DNA of 40,000 bases from positions 4,014,921-4,054,920 of the forward strand of contig CM018913.1 in NCBI GenBank assembly GCA_009663005.1. The letters are read 5' to 3'. The DNA comes from Actinidia chinensis. Its lineage: Eukaryota > Streptophyta > Magnoliopsida > Ericales > Actinidiaceae. The position numbers and the translations under genes were made by a program. Below are positions 12,496 to 24,514 of this stretch, piece by piece (within the stretch, counting starts at the first letter, position 1; every line of letters starts with the position of its first letter). Below the pieces are notes generated by a model. The model was not told where the DNA came from and ran no database searches. It saw only the letters and a list, made by a program, of their open reading frames with translations.

Positions 12496-14515
12496 AATTA
12501 TTTTTTGGTTCACCTTTTCAAGTCAAATGGCACCTATTTGACCCCACCATCATCCGCATCCCCTACTCCGCTTTTCTCCCCCTCCCTTCCCTTTTTCCCC
12601 TTCTCCCCCTCCCTATTCGAACCGCAGCGTAACGGGTGAAGTACAACGGGTTTTGAATATTTAATAAATTGTCAATTGTTCTCCATCTGTAAGCAATAAA
12701 AATAAATTGCGCATTAGGAAAATCTTTTAGAAAGCATAGTGTTAAAAAATCGACAAAAAGAGTTTGTTACAAAAAAGGGGATGTCCCCCCCGTGGGTCCC
12801 CAACCCATCCTGACATTGACATTTTTGCACCCGTCCATGAACACGGCTTAACTTTCGAAGTTCAAACGGATCCATACCATTTGTTACCATTATGATTTTT
12901 GCGAAGGTAATGTTGTTCAATTCACCTTTTTCAATTATATGACCCTATCGACCCCCCAATCAATCCCACTTCCCGCTCCCTCGCTATCGAACGCCGCATC
13001 CGTAACGGGTGGAACTTTCCACAAACTGGTTAAAACTAATCGTTTCCATTGCTGCCATCCAGAAGGTAATAAAAAATAAATGCGCATCAAGGAATTTTTT
13101 TTTAGAAAGTATAAGTGTTAAAAATCGACAAAAAAAGGTTGCAAAAATAGGACTTTTTTTCCCCGATGGGTCACCCATCCTGACATGCTGCATCGTCCAT
13201 GCACGCTTAACTTCGAAGTTCAAACGGATCCATACAGTTTTACCAATATGATCGCGAAGAGTGGTTCCACCTTTTCAATTCATAATAGACCTATCGGACC
13301 ACCAATCACCGCTTTCTCCCTATCGCAAACGGAAGAGTAATCGGTGAATTACAACGGGTTAATATAATAATTTCATTGACGTAAAGAAGCAATAAAAATA
13401 AATGCGCATAGGTAATTTTTTAGAAAACATAAGTGTTAAAAATCGATAAAAAGTGTGCAAAAAGGGGATTTCCCGATGGGTCACCCATCCTGACATTGCA
13501 CCCGTCCATGAACGCTTAACTTCGAAATTCAAACGGGATCCATACATTTATACCATTATGATCGCGAAGGTATGCTGGTTCACCTTTTCAATTCATATGG
13601 ACCTATAGACCCCCAATCATCCGCTTTCTCCCTATCAAACCGCAGCGTAACGGGTGAAGTAAAACGGGTTAATATTAATAATTTCATTGCCTCCATCTGT
13701 AAGCAACAAAAATAAATGCGCATAGGAAATTTTTTAGAAAGTATAAGTGTTAAAAATCGAAAAAAGGGTGCAAAAACAGGACTATCCGGTGGGTCACCCA
13801 TCCTGACATTGCACCCGTCCATTCACGCTTAACTTCGAAGTTCAAACGGGATCCATACATTTGTACCAATATGATCGCGAAGATATGTTGGTTCACCTTT
13901 TCAATTCATATGGACCTATCGACCCCCAATCATCCGCTTTCTCCCTATCGAACCGCAGCGTAATCGGTGAATTACAACGGGTTAATATTAATAATTTCAT
14001 TGCCTGCATAAGTAAGCAATAAAAATAAATGCGCATAGGTAATTTTTTAGAAAACATAAGTGTTAAAAATCGATAAAAAGTGCTTTGCAAAAAAGGGGCA
14101 ATTTCCGATGGGCACCATCCTGACATTGCACCCGTCCATGACGCTTAACTTCGAAATTCAAAGGGATCCATACATTTATACCAATTATGATCGCGAAGGT
14201 ATGTGGTGCACCTTTCAATCATATGGACCTTATAGACCCCCAATCATCCGCTTTCTCCCTATCAAACGCAGGTAACGGGTGAAGGAATAAAACGGGGTTA
14301 ATATTAATAATTTTCCATTGCCTCCATCTGTAAGCAACAAAAATAAAGCGCAATAGGAAATTTTTTAGAAAGTATAGTGTTAAAAATCGAAAAAGGGGTG
14401 GCAAAAAAAACCGGACTATACGGTTGGTTCACCCATACTGACATGGCACCGTCCATTCACGCTAACTTCGAAGTTCAACGGGATCCAATACATTTGTACC
14501 AATATGATCGCGAAG

Positions 14516-16943
14516 ATATGTTGGTTCACCTTTTCAATTCATATGGACCTATCGACCCCCAATCATCCGCTTTCTCCCTATCAAACCGCAGCGTAACGGG
14601 TGAAGTACAATGGGTTAATATTAATAATTTGATTGACTCCATCTGTAAGCAATAAAAATAAATGCGCATAGGAAATTTTTTAGAAAGCATAAGTGTTAAA
14701 AATCGATAAAAAGGGTGCAATTGCAAAAAAGGGAATTTCCGGTGGGTAACCCACCTGACATTGCACCCTGTCCATGCACACGGCTAACTTCGAAGTTTAA
14801 AACGGCCATCCATAACATTTGTAACATTATGAGCGCGAAGGTATGTTGGTTCACCTTTTCAATTCATATGGACCTATCGACCCCCAATCATCTGCTTCCT
14901 CGCTATCGAACCGCATCGTAACGGGTGAACTTCAATGGGTTAAAACTAATCGTTTCATTGCCTGCATCAGGTCACCCATCCTGACATTGCACCCGTCCAT
15001 GCATGCTTAACTTCGAAGTTCAAACGGGATCCATACATTTGTACCAATATGATCGCGAAGATATGTTGGTTCACCTTTTCAATTCAAATGGACCTATTGA
15101 CCCCCAATCATCCGCTTTCTCCCTATCGAACCGCAGCGTAACGGGTGAAGTACAACGGGTTAATATTAATAATTTCATTGCCTCCATCTGTAAGCAATAA
15201 AAATAAATGCGCATAGGAAATTTTTTAGAAAGCATAAGTGTTAAAAATCGACAAAAAGGGTACAAAAAGGGGATTTCCCGGTGGGTCACCCATCCTGACA
15301 TTGCACCCGTCCATGCACGCTTAACTTCGAAGTTCAAACGGGATCCATACATTTGTACCATTATGATTGCGAAGGTATGTTGGTTCACCTTTTCAATTCA
15401 TATGGACCTATCGACCCCCAATCATCCGCTTCCTCGCTATCGAACCGCATCGTAACGGGTGAACTTCAACGGGTTAAAACTAATCGTTTCATTGCCTGCA
15501 TCCATAAGTAATAAAAATAAATGCGCATAGGAAATGTTTGAAATATAGTGTTATTAAAAATTGACAAAAAAGGTGTGCAAAAATAGGATTCCCGATTGGG
15601 TCACCCATCCTGACATTCACCGTCCATGCACGCTAACTTAGAAGTTCCAACGGGATCCATTACATTTGTACCAATACTGATCGGCGAAGATATGTGTTCA
15701 CCTTTTCAATTCCAAAATATAGACCATCGCCCCCCAATCATCCGCTTCCCCTTATCGAACCGCCAGCGTTAACGATGAATTACAACCGGGTAAATAATAA
15801 TTTCATGTGCAAAGTAAGCAATAAAAATAAATGCGCTAGGTAATTTTTTAGAAAACATAGTGGTAAAAATCGATAAAAAGTGTGCAAAAAGGGGAGTTTC
15901 GAGGGTTTCCACCCATACTGACATTGCACCCGTCCATGCACGTTAACTTTGAAGTTCAAACGGGATCAAGACATTTTGTAATCATTATGATCGCGAAGGG
16001 ATGTTGGTTCACCTTTTCATTCATAAGGACTATCGCCCCCAAATCATCCGCTTCTCCCTCGAACCGCCAACTAACATGAGAATTTTAAACGGATTAAAAA
16101 CTAATCGTTATTGCCTTCATCCGTAAGTAGATAAAAATAAATGTGCATAGAAATGTTTTAGAAAGCTAAGTGTCAAAACCGACCAAAAGGGTGCAAACAC
16201 AGGACAACCCCGAGGGAGTCACCCATCTTGGACATTGCACCCGTCCATGCCACGCCTGAACTTCGAAAAGTTCAACACGGGATCCATGACATTTTGTTAC
16301 CAATAGATCGCGAAGATATGTTGGTTCACCTTTTTCAATCAAATGGACCTATGGCCCCCAACATCCGATTTTCATATCGACCGCCGCGTAACGGCTGTGC
16401 TGTAATTCAATGGGTTTACTTTACTAAAACTATCGTTTCATGCCGCATCATAGTAATAAAACTAAATGCGCACGGGAATTTTTAGAAAGTATAAGTGTTT
16501 AGAAATCGACAAAAAAGTGCAAAAATAGGACCTTCCCGATGGGTAAACCATCTTGACATTGCACCCGTCCTGCACGCTTAACTTCGAGTTCCAACGGGAT
16601 CCATACATTTGTACCAATATGATCGCGAAGATATGTGGTAACCTTTTCAATTCAGATGGGACCTATCGCACCCCCAAATCATCCGCTTTCTCCCTACGAA
16701 CCGCAGCGAATCGGTGAATTACAACGGGTTTGCAATATAATAATTTCATTGCTGCATAAGTAAGCAATAAAAATAAATGCGCATAGGGAATTTTTTAGAA
16801 AATATAAGTGTTAAAAATCGATAAAAAGTGTGCAAAAAGGGATTTCCCGATGGGTCACCCATCCTGACATTGCACCCGTCCATGAACGCTTAACTTCGAA
16901 ATTCAAACGGGATCCATACATTTATACCATTATGATCGCGAAG
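14516..16943 (-). repeat. Higher-order repeat copy a (8 monomers, ~2.43 kb)
   Basis: Monomers 39-46. The order of variants just before the 5S-like segment is: gggtgc type, short monomer, GGGTACAAAAAGGGG, TGCAAAAATAGG, GATAAAAAGTGTGC, an AAAGGGTGCAAACACAGG type with CATCTTGG, TGCAAAAATAGG again, then GATAAAAAGTGTGC with TGAACGC. The same order follows in copy b. Confidence 0.8.
14969..15060 (-). repeat. Short monomer 3, cleanly read
   Basis: Junction GCCTGCATCAGGTCACCCATC, error-free. The monomer measures 220 bp (14,841-15,060) against 313 bp, so the deletion is about 93 bp. This is the best reference copy of the short form. Confidence 0.92.
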
Positions 16944-17376
16944 GTATGTTGGTTCACCTTTTCAATTCATATGGACCTATCAATCCCCAATCATCCGCTT
17001 TCTCCCTATCAAACCGCAGCGTAACGGGTGAATTTCAACGAGTTAAAACTAATCGTTTCATTGCATGATACAGTAAGTAATAAAAATAAATGCTATAGAA
17101 AATTTTTAGAAAGTATAAGTATTAGAAACGACAAAGGGTGACAAACACAGCATCCCGGTGGGTCACCCTCCATGACATTGCACCCGTCCATGACGCTTAA
17201 CTTCGAGTTAAACGGGATCCATACATTTGTACTATATGATCGCGAAAGGAAGGTAGTTGCGTCACCTTTTCAATTCATATTGGGCCTATCGACCCCCCAT
17301 CATCTGCTTCGCGCTATCGAACCGCATCGTAACGGGGAACTTCAATGGGTTAAAACTAATCGTTTCATTGTGCATC

Positions 17377-17462
17377 AGTCCACCATCCGCATTGCACCCG
17401 TCCATGATGCTTAACTTCGAAGTTCAAACGGGATCCGTACATTGTACCAATATGATCGGAAG
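17377..17462 (-). repeat. Short monomer 4
   Basis: Junction TGTGCATCAGTCCACCATCC, the same as in short monomer 3 but with several missing bases. It lies 2,408 bp from short monomer 3, which equals seven full monomers plus one short one. Confidence 0.85.
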
Positions 17463-18303
17463 ATCTGTTGGTTCACCTTTTTTCAATAAAATGGACCTAT
17501 GACCCCCAATCCATCCGCTTTCTCCCATCGAAACCGAAAGTAAACGGGTGATGAGTACAACGGGTTGCTAATATTAATAATTTCAGTGCCTCCATCTGTA
17601 AGCAATAAAAAAGAATAAATGCGCATAGGAAAATTTTTTAGAAAGCATAAGTGTTTTTAAAAATCGGACCAAAAAGGTACAAAAAGGGGATTTCGGTGGT
17701 CACCCATCCTGACATTGCACCCGTCATGCACTTTAACTTCGAAGTTCAAACGGGATTCCATAAATTGTGTACCCTATGATGCGAAGGTAGTTGTTCACCT
17801 TTTCGTTTATATGGACCTATCGACCCCCAATCATCCGCTTTGCATCGCTATCGAACCGCATCGTAACGGGGTGAATGAAATTCAACGGGTTAAAACTAAT
17901 CGTTTCATGCCTGCCATCCATAAGTAATAAAAAAATAAATGAGCTAGGAAATTTTTTAGAAAGTTAAGTGTTAAAAATCGACAAAAAGGTGCAAAAATAG
18001 GACGTCCTATGCGGTCACCCTGCCTGACATTGCACCCGGCCCCCCATGCACGCTTAACTCGAAGTTCAAACGGGCTCCATAATTGTACCAATATGATCGA
18101 GGGAAGATATGTTGGTTCACCTTTTCAATTCATATAGAACCATCGACCCCCAATCATCCGCTTCTCCTATCGAACCGCAGCGTAATCGGTGAATTACAAC
18201 GGGTTAATATTAATAATTTCATTGCCTGCATAAGTAAGCAATAAAAATAAATGCGCATAGGTAATTTTTTAGAAAACATAAGTGTTAAAAATCGATAAAA
18301 AGT

Positions 18304-18616
18304 GTGCAAAAAGGGGATTTCCCGATGGGTCACCCATCCTGACATTGCACCCGTCCATGCACGCTTAACTTTGAAGTTCAAACGGGATCCATACATTTGT
18401 ACCATTATGATCGCGAAGGTATGTTGGTTCACCTTTTCAATTCATATGGACCTATCGACCCCCAATCATCCGCTTTCTCCCAATCGAACCGCAACGTAAC
18501 AGGTGAATTTCAACGGATTAAAACTAATCGTTTCATTGCCTTCATCCGTAAGTAATAAAAATAAATGTGCATAGAAAATTTTTTAGAAAGCATAAGTGTT
18601 AAAAATCGACAAAAGG
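18304..18616 (-). repeat. Representative clean monomer (313 bp) with internal map
   Basis: This copy shows the unit with almost no read errors. The 5S-like part is 18,304-18,419. On the minus strand it starts near GCGATCATA, then has GGATCC, the A-box-like GAAGTT(c)AAGCGTGC, a non-5S middle part (GGGTGCAATGTC), the C-box-like GGATGGGTGACC and the 3' GGGAA block. The spacer 18,420-18,616 holds, in plus orientation, ACCTTTTCAATTCATATGG, a pyrimidine-rich stretch around CCCCCAATCATCCGCTTTCTCCC, the class B spacer motif TTAAAACTAATCGTTTC, the A-rich ATAAAAATAAATG, an A/T block ending TTTTTTAGAAAGC, and TTAAAAATCGACAAAAG just before the next 5S-like segment. Because 313 is not a multiple of three, no reading frame survives more than about one unit. 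Confidence 0.93.
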
Positions 18617-19362
18617 GTGCAAAAACAGGACATCCCGATGAGTCACCCATCTTGATATTGCACCCGTCCATGCACGCTTAACTTCGAAGTTCAAACGGGA
18701 TCCATACATTTGTACCAATATGATCGCGAAGATATGTTGGTTCACCTTTTCAATTCAAATGGACCTATGGACCCCCAATCATCCGCTTTCTCCCTATCGA
18801 ACCGCAGTGTAACGGGTGAATTTCAATGGGTTAAAACTAATCGTTTCATTGCCTGCATCCATAAGTAATAAAAATAAATGCGCATAGGAAATTTTTTAGA
18901 AAGTATAAGTGTTAGAAATCGACAAAAAGGTGCAAAAATAGGACTTCCCGATGGGTCACCCATCCTGAATGCCCCGTCCATGCCACAGATAAATTCGAAG
19001 TTCAAACGGGATCCATACATTTGTACCAATATGATCGCGAAGATATGTTGGTTCACCTTTTCAACTCATATGGACCTATCGACCCCCAATCATCCGCTTT
19101 TCTCTCTATCGAACGCAGCGTAACGGTGAATTACAACGGGTTAATATTAATAATTTCATTGCCTGCAAAGTAAGACAATAAAAACATAAATGCGCATAGT
19201 ATTTTTAGAAAAAATAATTGGTAAAAATCGATAAAAAAAGATGTGCAAAAAGGGGGATTTCCGATAGGGTACCATCCTGAACATTGCCACCCGTCCATGA
19301 ACGCTTAAACTTCGAAATTCCAACGGGATCCATATATATACATTATGATCGCGAAGGTATGC

Positions 19363-19378
19363 GGGGGGGGGGGGGGGG
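19363..19378. repeat. G16 homopolymer in a spacer
   Basis: It follows GAAGGTATGC, where other monomers read GGTATGTTGGTTCACC. It is an isolated expansion in a moderately noisy stretch. Confidence 0.8.
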
Positions 19379-21207
19379 TTTACACCTTTTCATTAATATG
19401 GACCTATCGCCCCCTATCATCCGCTTTCTCCCTATCAAAACGCAGCGACGGGTGAAGTAACACGGGTTAATATTAATAATTTCATTGCCCATCTGCAAGC
19501 CAATAAAAATAATGCGAATTTTGTAGAAAGTATAAGTGTTAAAAATCGAAAAAGGGGCAAAATAGGAATATACGGTGGGTCACCCATCCTGACATTGCAC
19601 CCGTCAATCACGCTTAACTTCGAGTTCAAACGGGATCCACAAAATTGTACCAATTGATCGCGATGATATGTTGTTCACCTTTTCAATTAATGGACCATAG
19701 ACCCCAAATCATCCGCTTGTCCCTATCGAAACGCAGCGTCACGGGTGAAGTACAACGGGTTAATATTAATAATTTCATTGCCTCCATCTGTAAGCCAATA
19801 AAAATAAATGCGCATAGAAAATTTTTTAGAAAGCTTATAGTGTTAAAAATCGACAAAAAGGGTACAAAAAGGGGATTTCCCGATGGGTCACCCATCCTGA
19901 CATTGCACCCGTCCATGCACGCTTAACTTCGGAGTTCAAACGGGATCCATACATTTGTATCATTATGATCGCGAAGGTATGTTGGTTCACCTTTTCAATT
20001 CATATGGACCTATCGACCCCCATTCATCCATTTTCTCGCTATCGAGCCGCAACGTAACGGGTGAATTTCAACGGGTTAAAACTAATCGTTTCATTGTCTG
20101 CATCCGTAATTAATAAAAATAAAGCGAATAGAAATGTTTTAGAAAGTATAAGTATAAAAATCGACAAAACGGGTGCAAAAACGGACATCCCGGGGGTTAC
20201 CCTCGTACATTGCCACCCGTCCATGCACGCTTAACTTCGAAGTTCAAACGGGATCCATAAATTTGACCAATATGATCGCGAAGATATGTTGGTTCACCTT
20301 TTCAATTCATATGGACCTATCGACCCCCATTCATCCGCTTTCTCGCTATCGAACCGCAGCGTAACGGTTGAATTTCAACGGGTTAAAACTAATCATTTCA
20401 TTGCCTGCATCCATAAGTAATAAAAATAAATGCGCATAGGAACTTTTTTAGAAAGTATAAGTGTTAGAAATCGACAAAAAGGTGCAAAAATAGGACTTCC
20501 CGATGGGTCAACCATCTTGACATTGCACCCGTCCATGCCACGCTAAATTCGAAGTTCCAACGGGACCATACATTTGTACCAATATGATCGCGAAGATATG
20601 TGGTTCACCTTTCAATCATATGACCTATCGACCCCCAACATCCGCTTCTCCCTATCGAACCGCCCCAAAGGTAATCTGGAATTTACAACGGGTTCATATT
20701 AATAATTCATTGCATGCATAAGTAAGCAATACCCACAAAGAAATGCGATAGGGATTTTTTCGAAAACCTCCGTGTTAAAACTCGCTACAAAGTGTGCAAA
20801 ACGGGCTTTCCCGAAGGGGCACCCATCTGACATTGCACCCGTACATGAAAGCTTACCTTAACTTCAACGGGATCCACTTACTTCTACCATTATGATCGCG
20901 AAGGTATGTTGGTCACCCTTTAATTCATAGGGACCTATCAACCCCAAACATCCGCTTTCTCCCTATCAAACCGCCAGCGTAACGGGTGAATTTCAACGAG
21001 TTTAAAAACTAATGTTTCATTGCCTGCATCCGTAAGTAATAAAAATAAATGCTCATAGAAAATTTGTAGAACGTATAAGTATTAAAAATCGACAAAGGGG
21101 CAAAAACCGGACATCCGGTGGGTCACCCATCCATGACTGACCGTCCATGCACGCTTAACTCGAAGTTCAAACGGATCCATAAATTTGTACCCATATGATC
21201 GCGAAAG

Positions 21208-22455
21208 AGATATGTTGGTTCACCTTTTTCAATTCATATGGACCTATCGACCCCCAATGATCCGCTTTTTCCAATGAAACAGCAGGTAACGGTGAATTAC
21301 AACGGGTAATATTACTAAGTTCCATTACCTGCATAAGTAAGCAATTAAACATAAATGCGCTAGGGAATTTTTTAGGAAAACATAGTGTTAAAACTCGATA
21401 AAAAGTGTGCAAAAACAGGACTCCCGGTGGGTCACCCATCTGACATTGCACTCGTCCAGCACGCTTAACTTCTAAGTGCAAAACGGGATCCCCTACATTT
21501 GTACCATTATGATCGCGAAGGTATGTTGATTCCCTTTTTCAATTAAATGGAACTATCGACCCCCAATAACCGCTTTCTCCTATCGAACCGCCAGCGGACG
21601 GGTGAGTACAACGGGTTAATATTAATAATTTCATTTCCTGCATCTGTAAGCAATAAAAATAAATGCGCATAGGGAATTTTTTAGAAAGCATAAGTGTTAA
21701 AAATCGACAAAAAGGTGCAAAAACAGGACTTCCCGATGGGTCACCCATCCTGACATTGCACCCGTCCATGCACGCTTAACTTCGAAGTTCAAACGGGATC
21801 CATACATTTATACCAATATGATCGCGAAGGTTTGTTGGTTCACCATTTCAATTCATATGGACCTATAGACACCCAATCATCCGTTTTCTCCCTTTCGAAC
21901 CGTAGCGTAACGGGTGAAGTACAACGGGTTAATATTAATAATTTCATTGCCTGCATCTGTAAGCAATAAAAATAAATGCGCATAGGAAATTTTTTAGAAA
22001 ACATAAGTGTTAAAAATCGAGAAAAAGTGTGCAAAAAGGGGATATCCCGGTGGGTCACCCATCCTGATATTGCAACCGTCCATGAACGCTTAACTTCGAA
22101 GTTCAAACGGGATCCATACATATATACCATTATGATCGCGAAGGTATGTTGGTTCACCTTTTCAATTCATATGGACCTATCGACCACCAATCATCCGCTT
22201 TCTCCCTATGGAACCGAAGCGTAATGGGTGAACTTCAACGGGTTAAAACTAATCGTTTCATTGCCTGCATCCGCAAGTAATAAAACTAAATGCACATAGA
22301 AAATTTTTTAGAAAGCATAAGTGTTAAAAATCGACAAAAGGGTGCAAAAACAGGACATCCCGGTGGGTCACCCATCCTGACATTGCACCCGTCCATGCAC
22401 GCTTAACTGCGAAGTCAAAGGGATCCATTAACACTTGTACATTATGATCGCGAAG
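21208..22455 (-). repeat. Four-monomer block, copy 1 (monomers 61-64)
   Basis: Diagnostic variants in order: CAGGACTCCCGG with TTCTAAG; TTTATACCAATATG with GAAGGTTTG; GGGGATATCCCGG with CATATATACC; ACAGGACATCCCGG. The block is repeated at 23,061-24,305. Confidence 0.8.
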
Positions 22456-23060
22456 GTATTTGGTCACCTTTTCAAATTATATGGACCTATCGACCCCCAA
22501 TCATCCGCTTCTCGCTTACGAACCGCATCGTAAACGGGGAACTCAAGGTTAATATATAATTTTCCATTGCCTGAGATAAGTAACATAAAAATAAATGCGA
22601 TCGGGAAGTTTTTAGAAAACATAAGGTAAAAATCGATAAAAAGTGTGCAAAAAAGGGATTTCCCGATGGGTCACCCATCCTGACATCGCACCCGTCAGAC
22701 GCTGAACTTCGAAATTCAAACGGGATCCATACATTTAAACATTATGATCGCGAAGGTAGTGGTTCACCTGTTCAATATAGGACCTATCAAATCCCCATCA
22801 TCCGCTTCTCCCTATCAAACGCAGCGGAACGGTGTGTGAATTTTCAACGAGTAAAACTAATCGTTCATTGCCTGCATCCGTATAATAAAATAACTGCTCA
22901 TAGAAAATTTTTGTTCAGAAAGTATAAGTGGTAAAAATCGATAAAAAGTGTGCAAAAAGAAATTTCCGATGGGTCACCCTCCCTGACAGTGCACCCGTCA
23001 TGAACGCTTAACTCGGAAGTTCAAAGGGATCCAACATTTGTACCAATATAACCAGCGAAG

Positions 23061-24305
23061 ATCTGGTGGTGCACTTTCAATTCTATGGATATCGACCTCA
23101 ATCTTCCCTGTCTCCCTATCGAACAGCAGCGTAATGTGTGAAGTACAACGGGTTATATTACTTATTTCATTGCCTTGCATCTGTAAGCAATTAAAAAAAA
23201 TGCGCATAGGGAATTTTTTAGAAAACATAGTGTTAACAATCGATAAAAAGTGGCAAAACAGGACTTCCCGGGGGTCCCCCCTCCTGACATAGCACCCGTC
23301 CATGCTGCTTAACGTCTAGTTCAAAACGGGATCCATAAATTGTACATTATGATCGCGAAGGTAGGTTGATTCACCTTTTTAATCAAATGGAACTATCGAC
23401 CTGGTTGTCCAATCATCCGCTTTCTCCCTATCGAACCGCAGCGTAACGGGTGAAGTACAACGGGTTAATATTAATAATTTCATTTCCTGCATCTGTAAGC
23501 AATAAAAATAAATGCGCATAGGGAATTTTTTAGAAAGCATAAGTGTTAAAAATCGACAAAAAGGTGAAAAAAACAGACTCCCGATGGGTCACCCATCTGA
23601 CATCGCACCAGTCCATGCACGCTTAACTCCGAAAGTTCAAACGGGATCCAACATTTATCCAATATGATCGCGAAGGTTTGTTGGCTCACCATTTCAATTC
23701 ATATGGACTATAGGACACCCAATCATCCGTTTTCTCCCTTCGAACCGGCCTCTTTTTCAGCGTAACGGTGAAGACAACGGCGTATATTAATAATTCTGCC
23801 TGCATCGTAGCCATAAAAATAAATGCGCATAGGATAATTTTTTAGAAAACATAAGGGGGTGGTGAAAAATCGAGACAAAGTGTGCAAAAAGGGGATATCC
23901 CGGTGGGTCACCCATCCTGATTTGCAACACGTCATGAACGCTTAACTTCGAAGTTTCAAAAGGGATTCCATACATATATACCATTATGATCGCGAAGGTA
24001 TGGTGGTCACCTTTTCCTTTATAGGCACTATCGACCCCAATCATCCGACTAGTCTCCCTAGGGAACCGAAGCGTATATGGTGAACTTTACCGAGGTTAAA
24101 AAAACGAACGTTTATGCCCGCATCCGAAGTAATAAAAATAAATGCCACATAGAACCTTTTTTAGGAAAGCAAAGTGTTAAAAATCGACAAAAGGGTGCCA
24201 AAAACAGGACATAGAGTGGGTCACCCATCATGACTTTGCACCCGTCCAGCACGCTAACTTCGAAGTTCAAACGGGATCCATACATTTGTACCATATGATC
24301 GCAAG
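23061..24305 (-). repeat. Four-monomer block, copy 2 (monomers 67-70)
   Basis: It carries the same four variants in the same order as 21,208-22,455 and nearly the same length (1,245 against 1,248 bp). Copy 1 is read clearly better than this one. Confidence 0.8.
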
Positions 24306-24425
24306 TATGGTGTTCACCTTTTCAATTAATATGGACCTATCGACCCCAATCATCCGCTCCTCGCTATCGAACCGCATCGTAACGGGGAACTCACGGGTTA
24401 AACAAATCGTTTCATTGCCTGCATC

Positions 24426-24514
24426 GGGTCCCCATCCAACATGCACAGTCCATTGCACGCTTAACTTCGAAGTTCAAACGGGATCCATACATTTGTACCA
24501 ATATGATCGCGAAG
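24426..24514 (-). repeat. Short monomer 5 (GCATCG junction variant)
   Basis: Junction GCCTGCATCGGGTCCCCATCC. Here the base before GGTC is G, not A, as in short monomers 6-8, so a second lineage of the short form is likely. Confidence 0.85.

Larger units (their letters stand above)
10589..13259 (-). repeat. Left superperiod block, copy 2 (monomers 29-34)
   Basis: It repeats the order of 4,330-6,455: GCGCGTAAGGATTTTTTTAG with GGTGAAAAAATTAGAAC first, the short monomer fourth, then TTACAAAAAAGGGG and TGCAAAAATAGG. It is longer than copy 1 mainly because of the C/T expansion at 10.7-11.15 kb. The offset is 6,762-6,774 bp. Confidence 0.7.
1..13260 (-). repeat. Array segment 1: monomers 1-34, inflated by inserted bases
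   Basis: The 5S-like segments (approximate) lie at 131-260, 479-602, 837-974, 1219-1355, 1609-1742, 2001-2140, 2370-2513, 2774-2906, 3141-3269, 3501-3638, 3852-3974, 4192-4329, 4569-4713, 4938-5063, 5316-5457, 5617-5725 (short), 5944-6106, 6340-6455, 6692-6821, 7058-7180, 7415-7550, 7816-7937, 8182-8310, 8537-8672, 8946-9108, 9391-9556, 10002-10157, 10405-10588, 11331-11453, 11728-11866, 12113-12240, 12391-12495 (short), 12766-12906 and 13138-13259. Nearly every landmark carries doubled bases or lengthened homopolymers, so monomers measure 340-400 bp instead of 313. Copy 25 repeats the CATCCTGACATTG block twice (8979-9010). No gene is visible; the short open frames are fragments of the repeat. 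Confidence 0.9.
16944..19357 (-). repeat. Higher-order repeat copy b (8 monomers, ~2.41 kb)
   Basis: Monomers 47-54 repeat the variant order of copy a, including the short monomer in second place and the CATCTTGATATTGC variant in sixth. The expected length for seven full and one short monomer is 2,411 bp; I measure 2,414. Confidence 0.8.
13260..21207 (-). repeat. Array segment 2: monomers 35-60, clear higher-order repeats
   Basis: The 5S-like segments lie at 13455-13570, 13768-13882, 14080-14199, 14398-14515, 14715-14840, 14969-15060 (short), 15260-15373, 15575-15690, 15881-15999, 16191-16315, 16517-16630, 16828-16943, 17138-17247, 17377-17462 (short), 17677-17787, 17989-18106, 18304-18419, 18617-18731, 18930-19042, 19243-19357, 19555-19664, 19862-19977, 20173-20283, 20482-20595, 20794-20903 and 21099-21207. 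Extra bases become rare at 13.26 kb; missing bases dominate instead, with clean stretches such as 13,380-14,000 and 18,190-18,950. The first four monomers form a dimer (13,260-13,882) repeated at once (13,883-14,515). Confidence 0.92.

Noticed and set aside
15160..15175. TTAATATTAATAA in class A spacers resembling the geminivirus origin nonanucleotide
   Set aside because: The exact TAATATTAC is absent here, there is no GC-rich stem around it, and no replication-protein gene is present.
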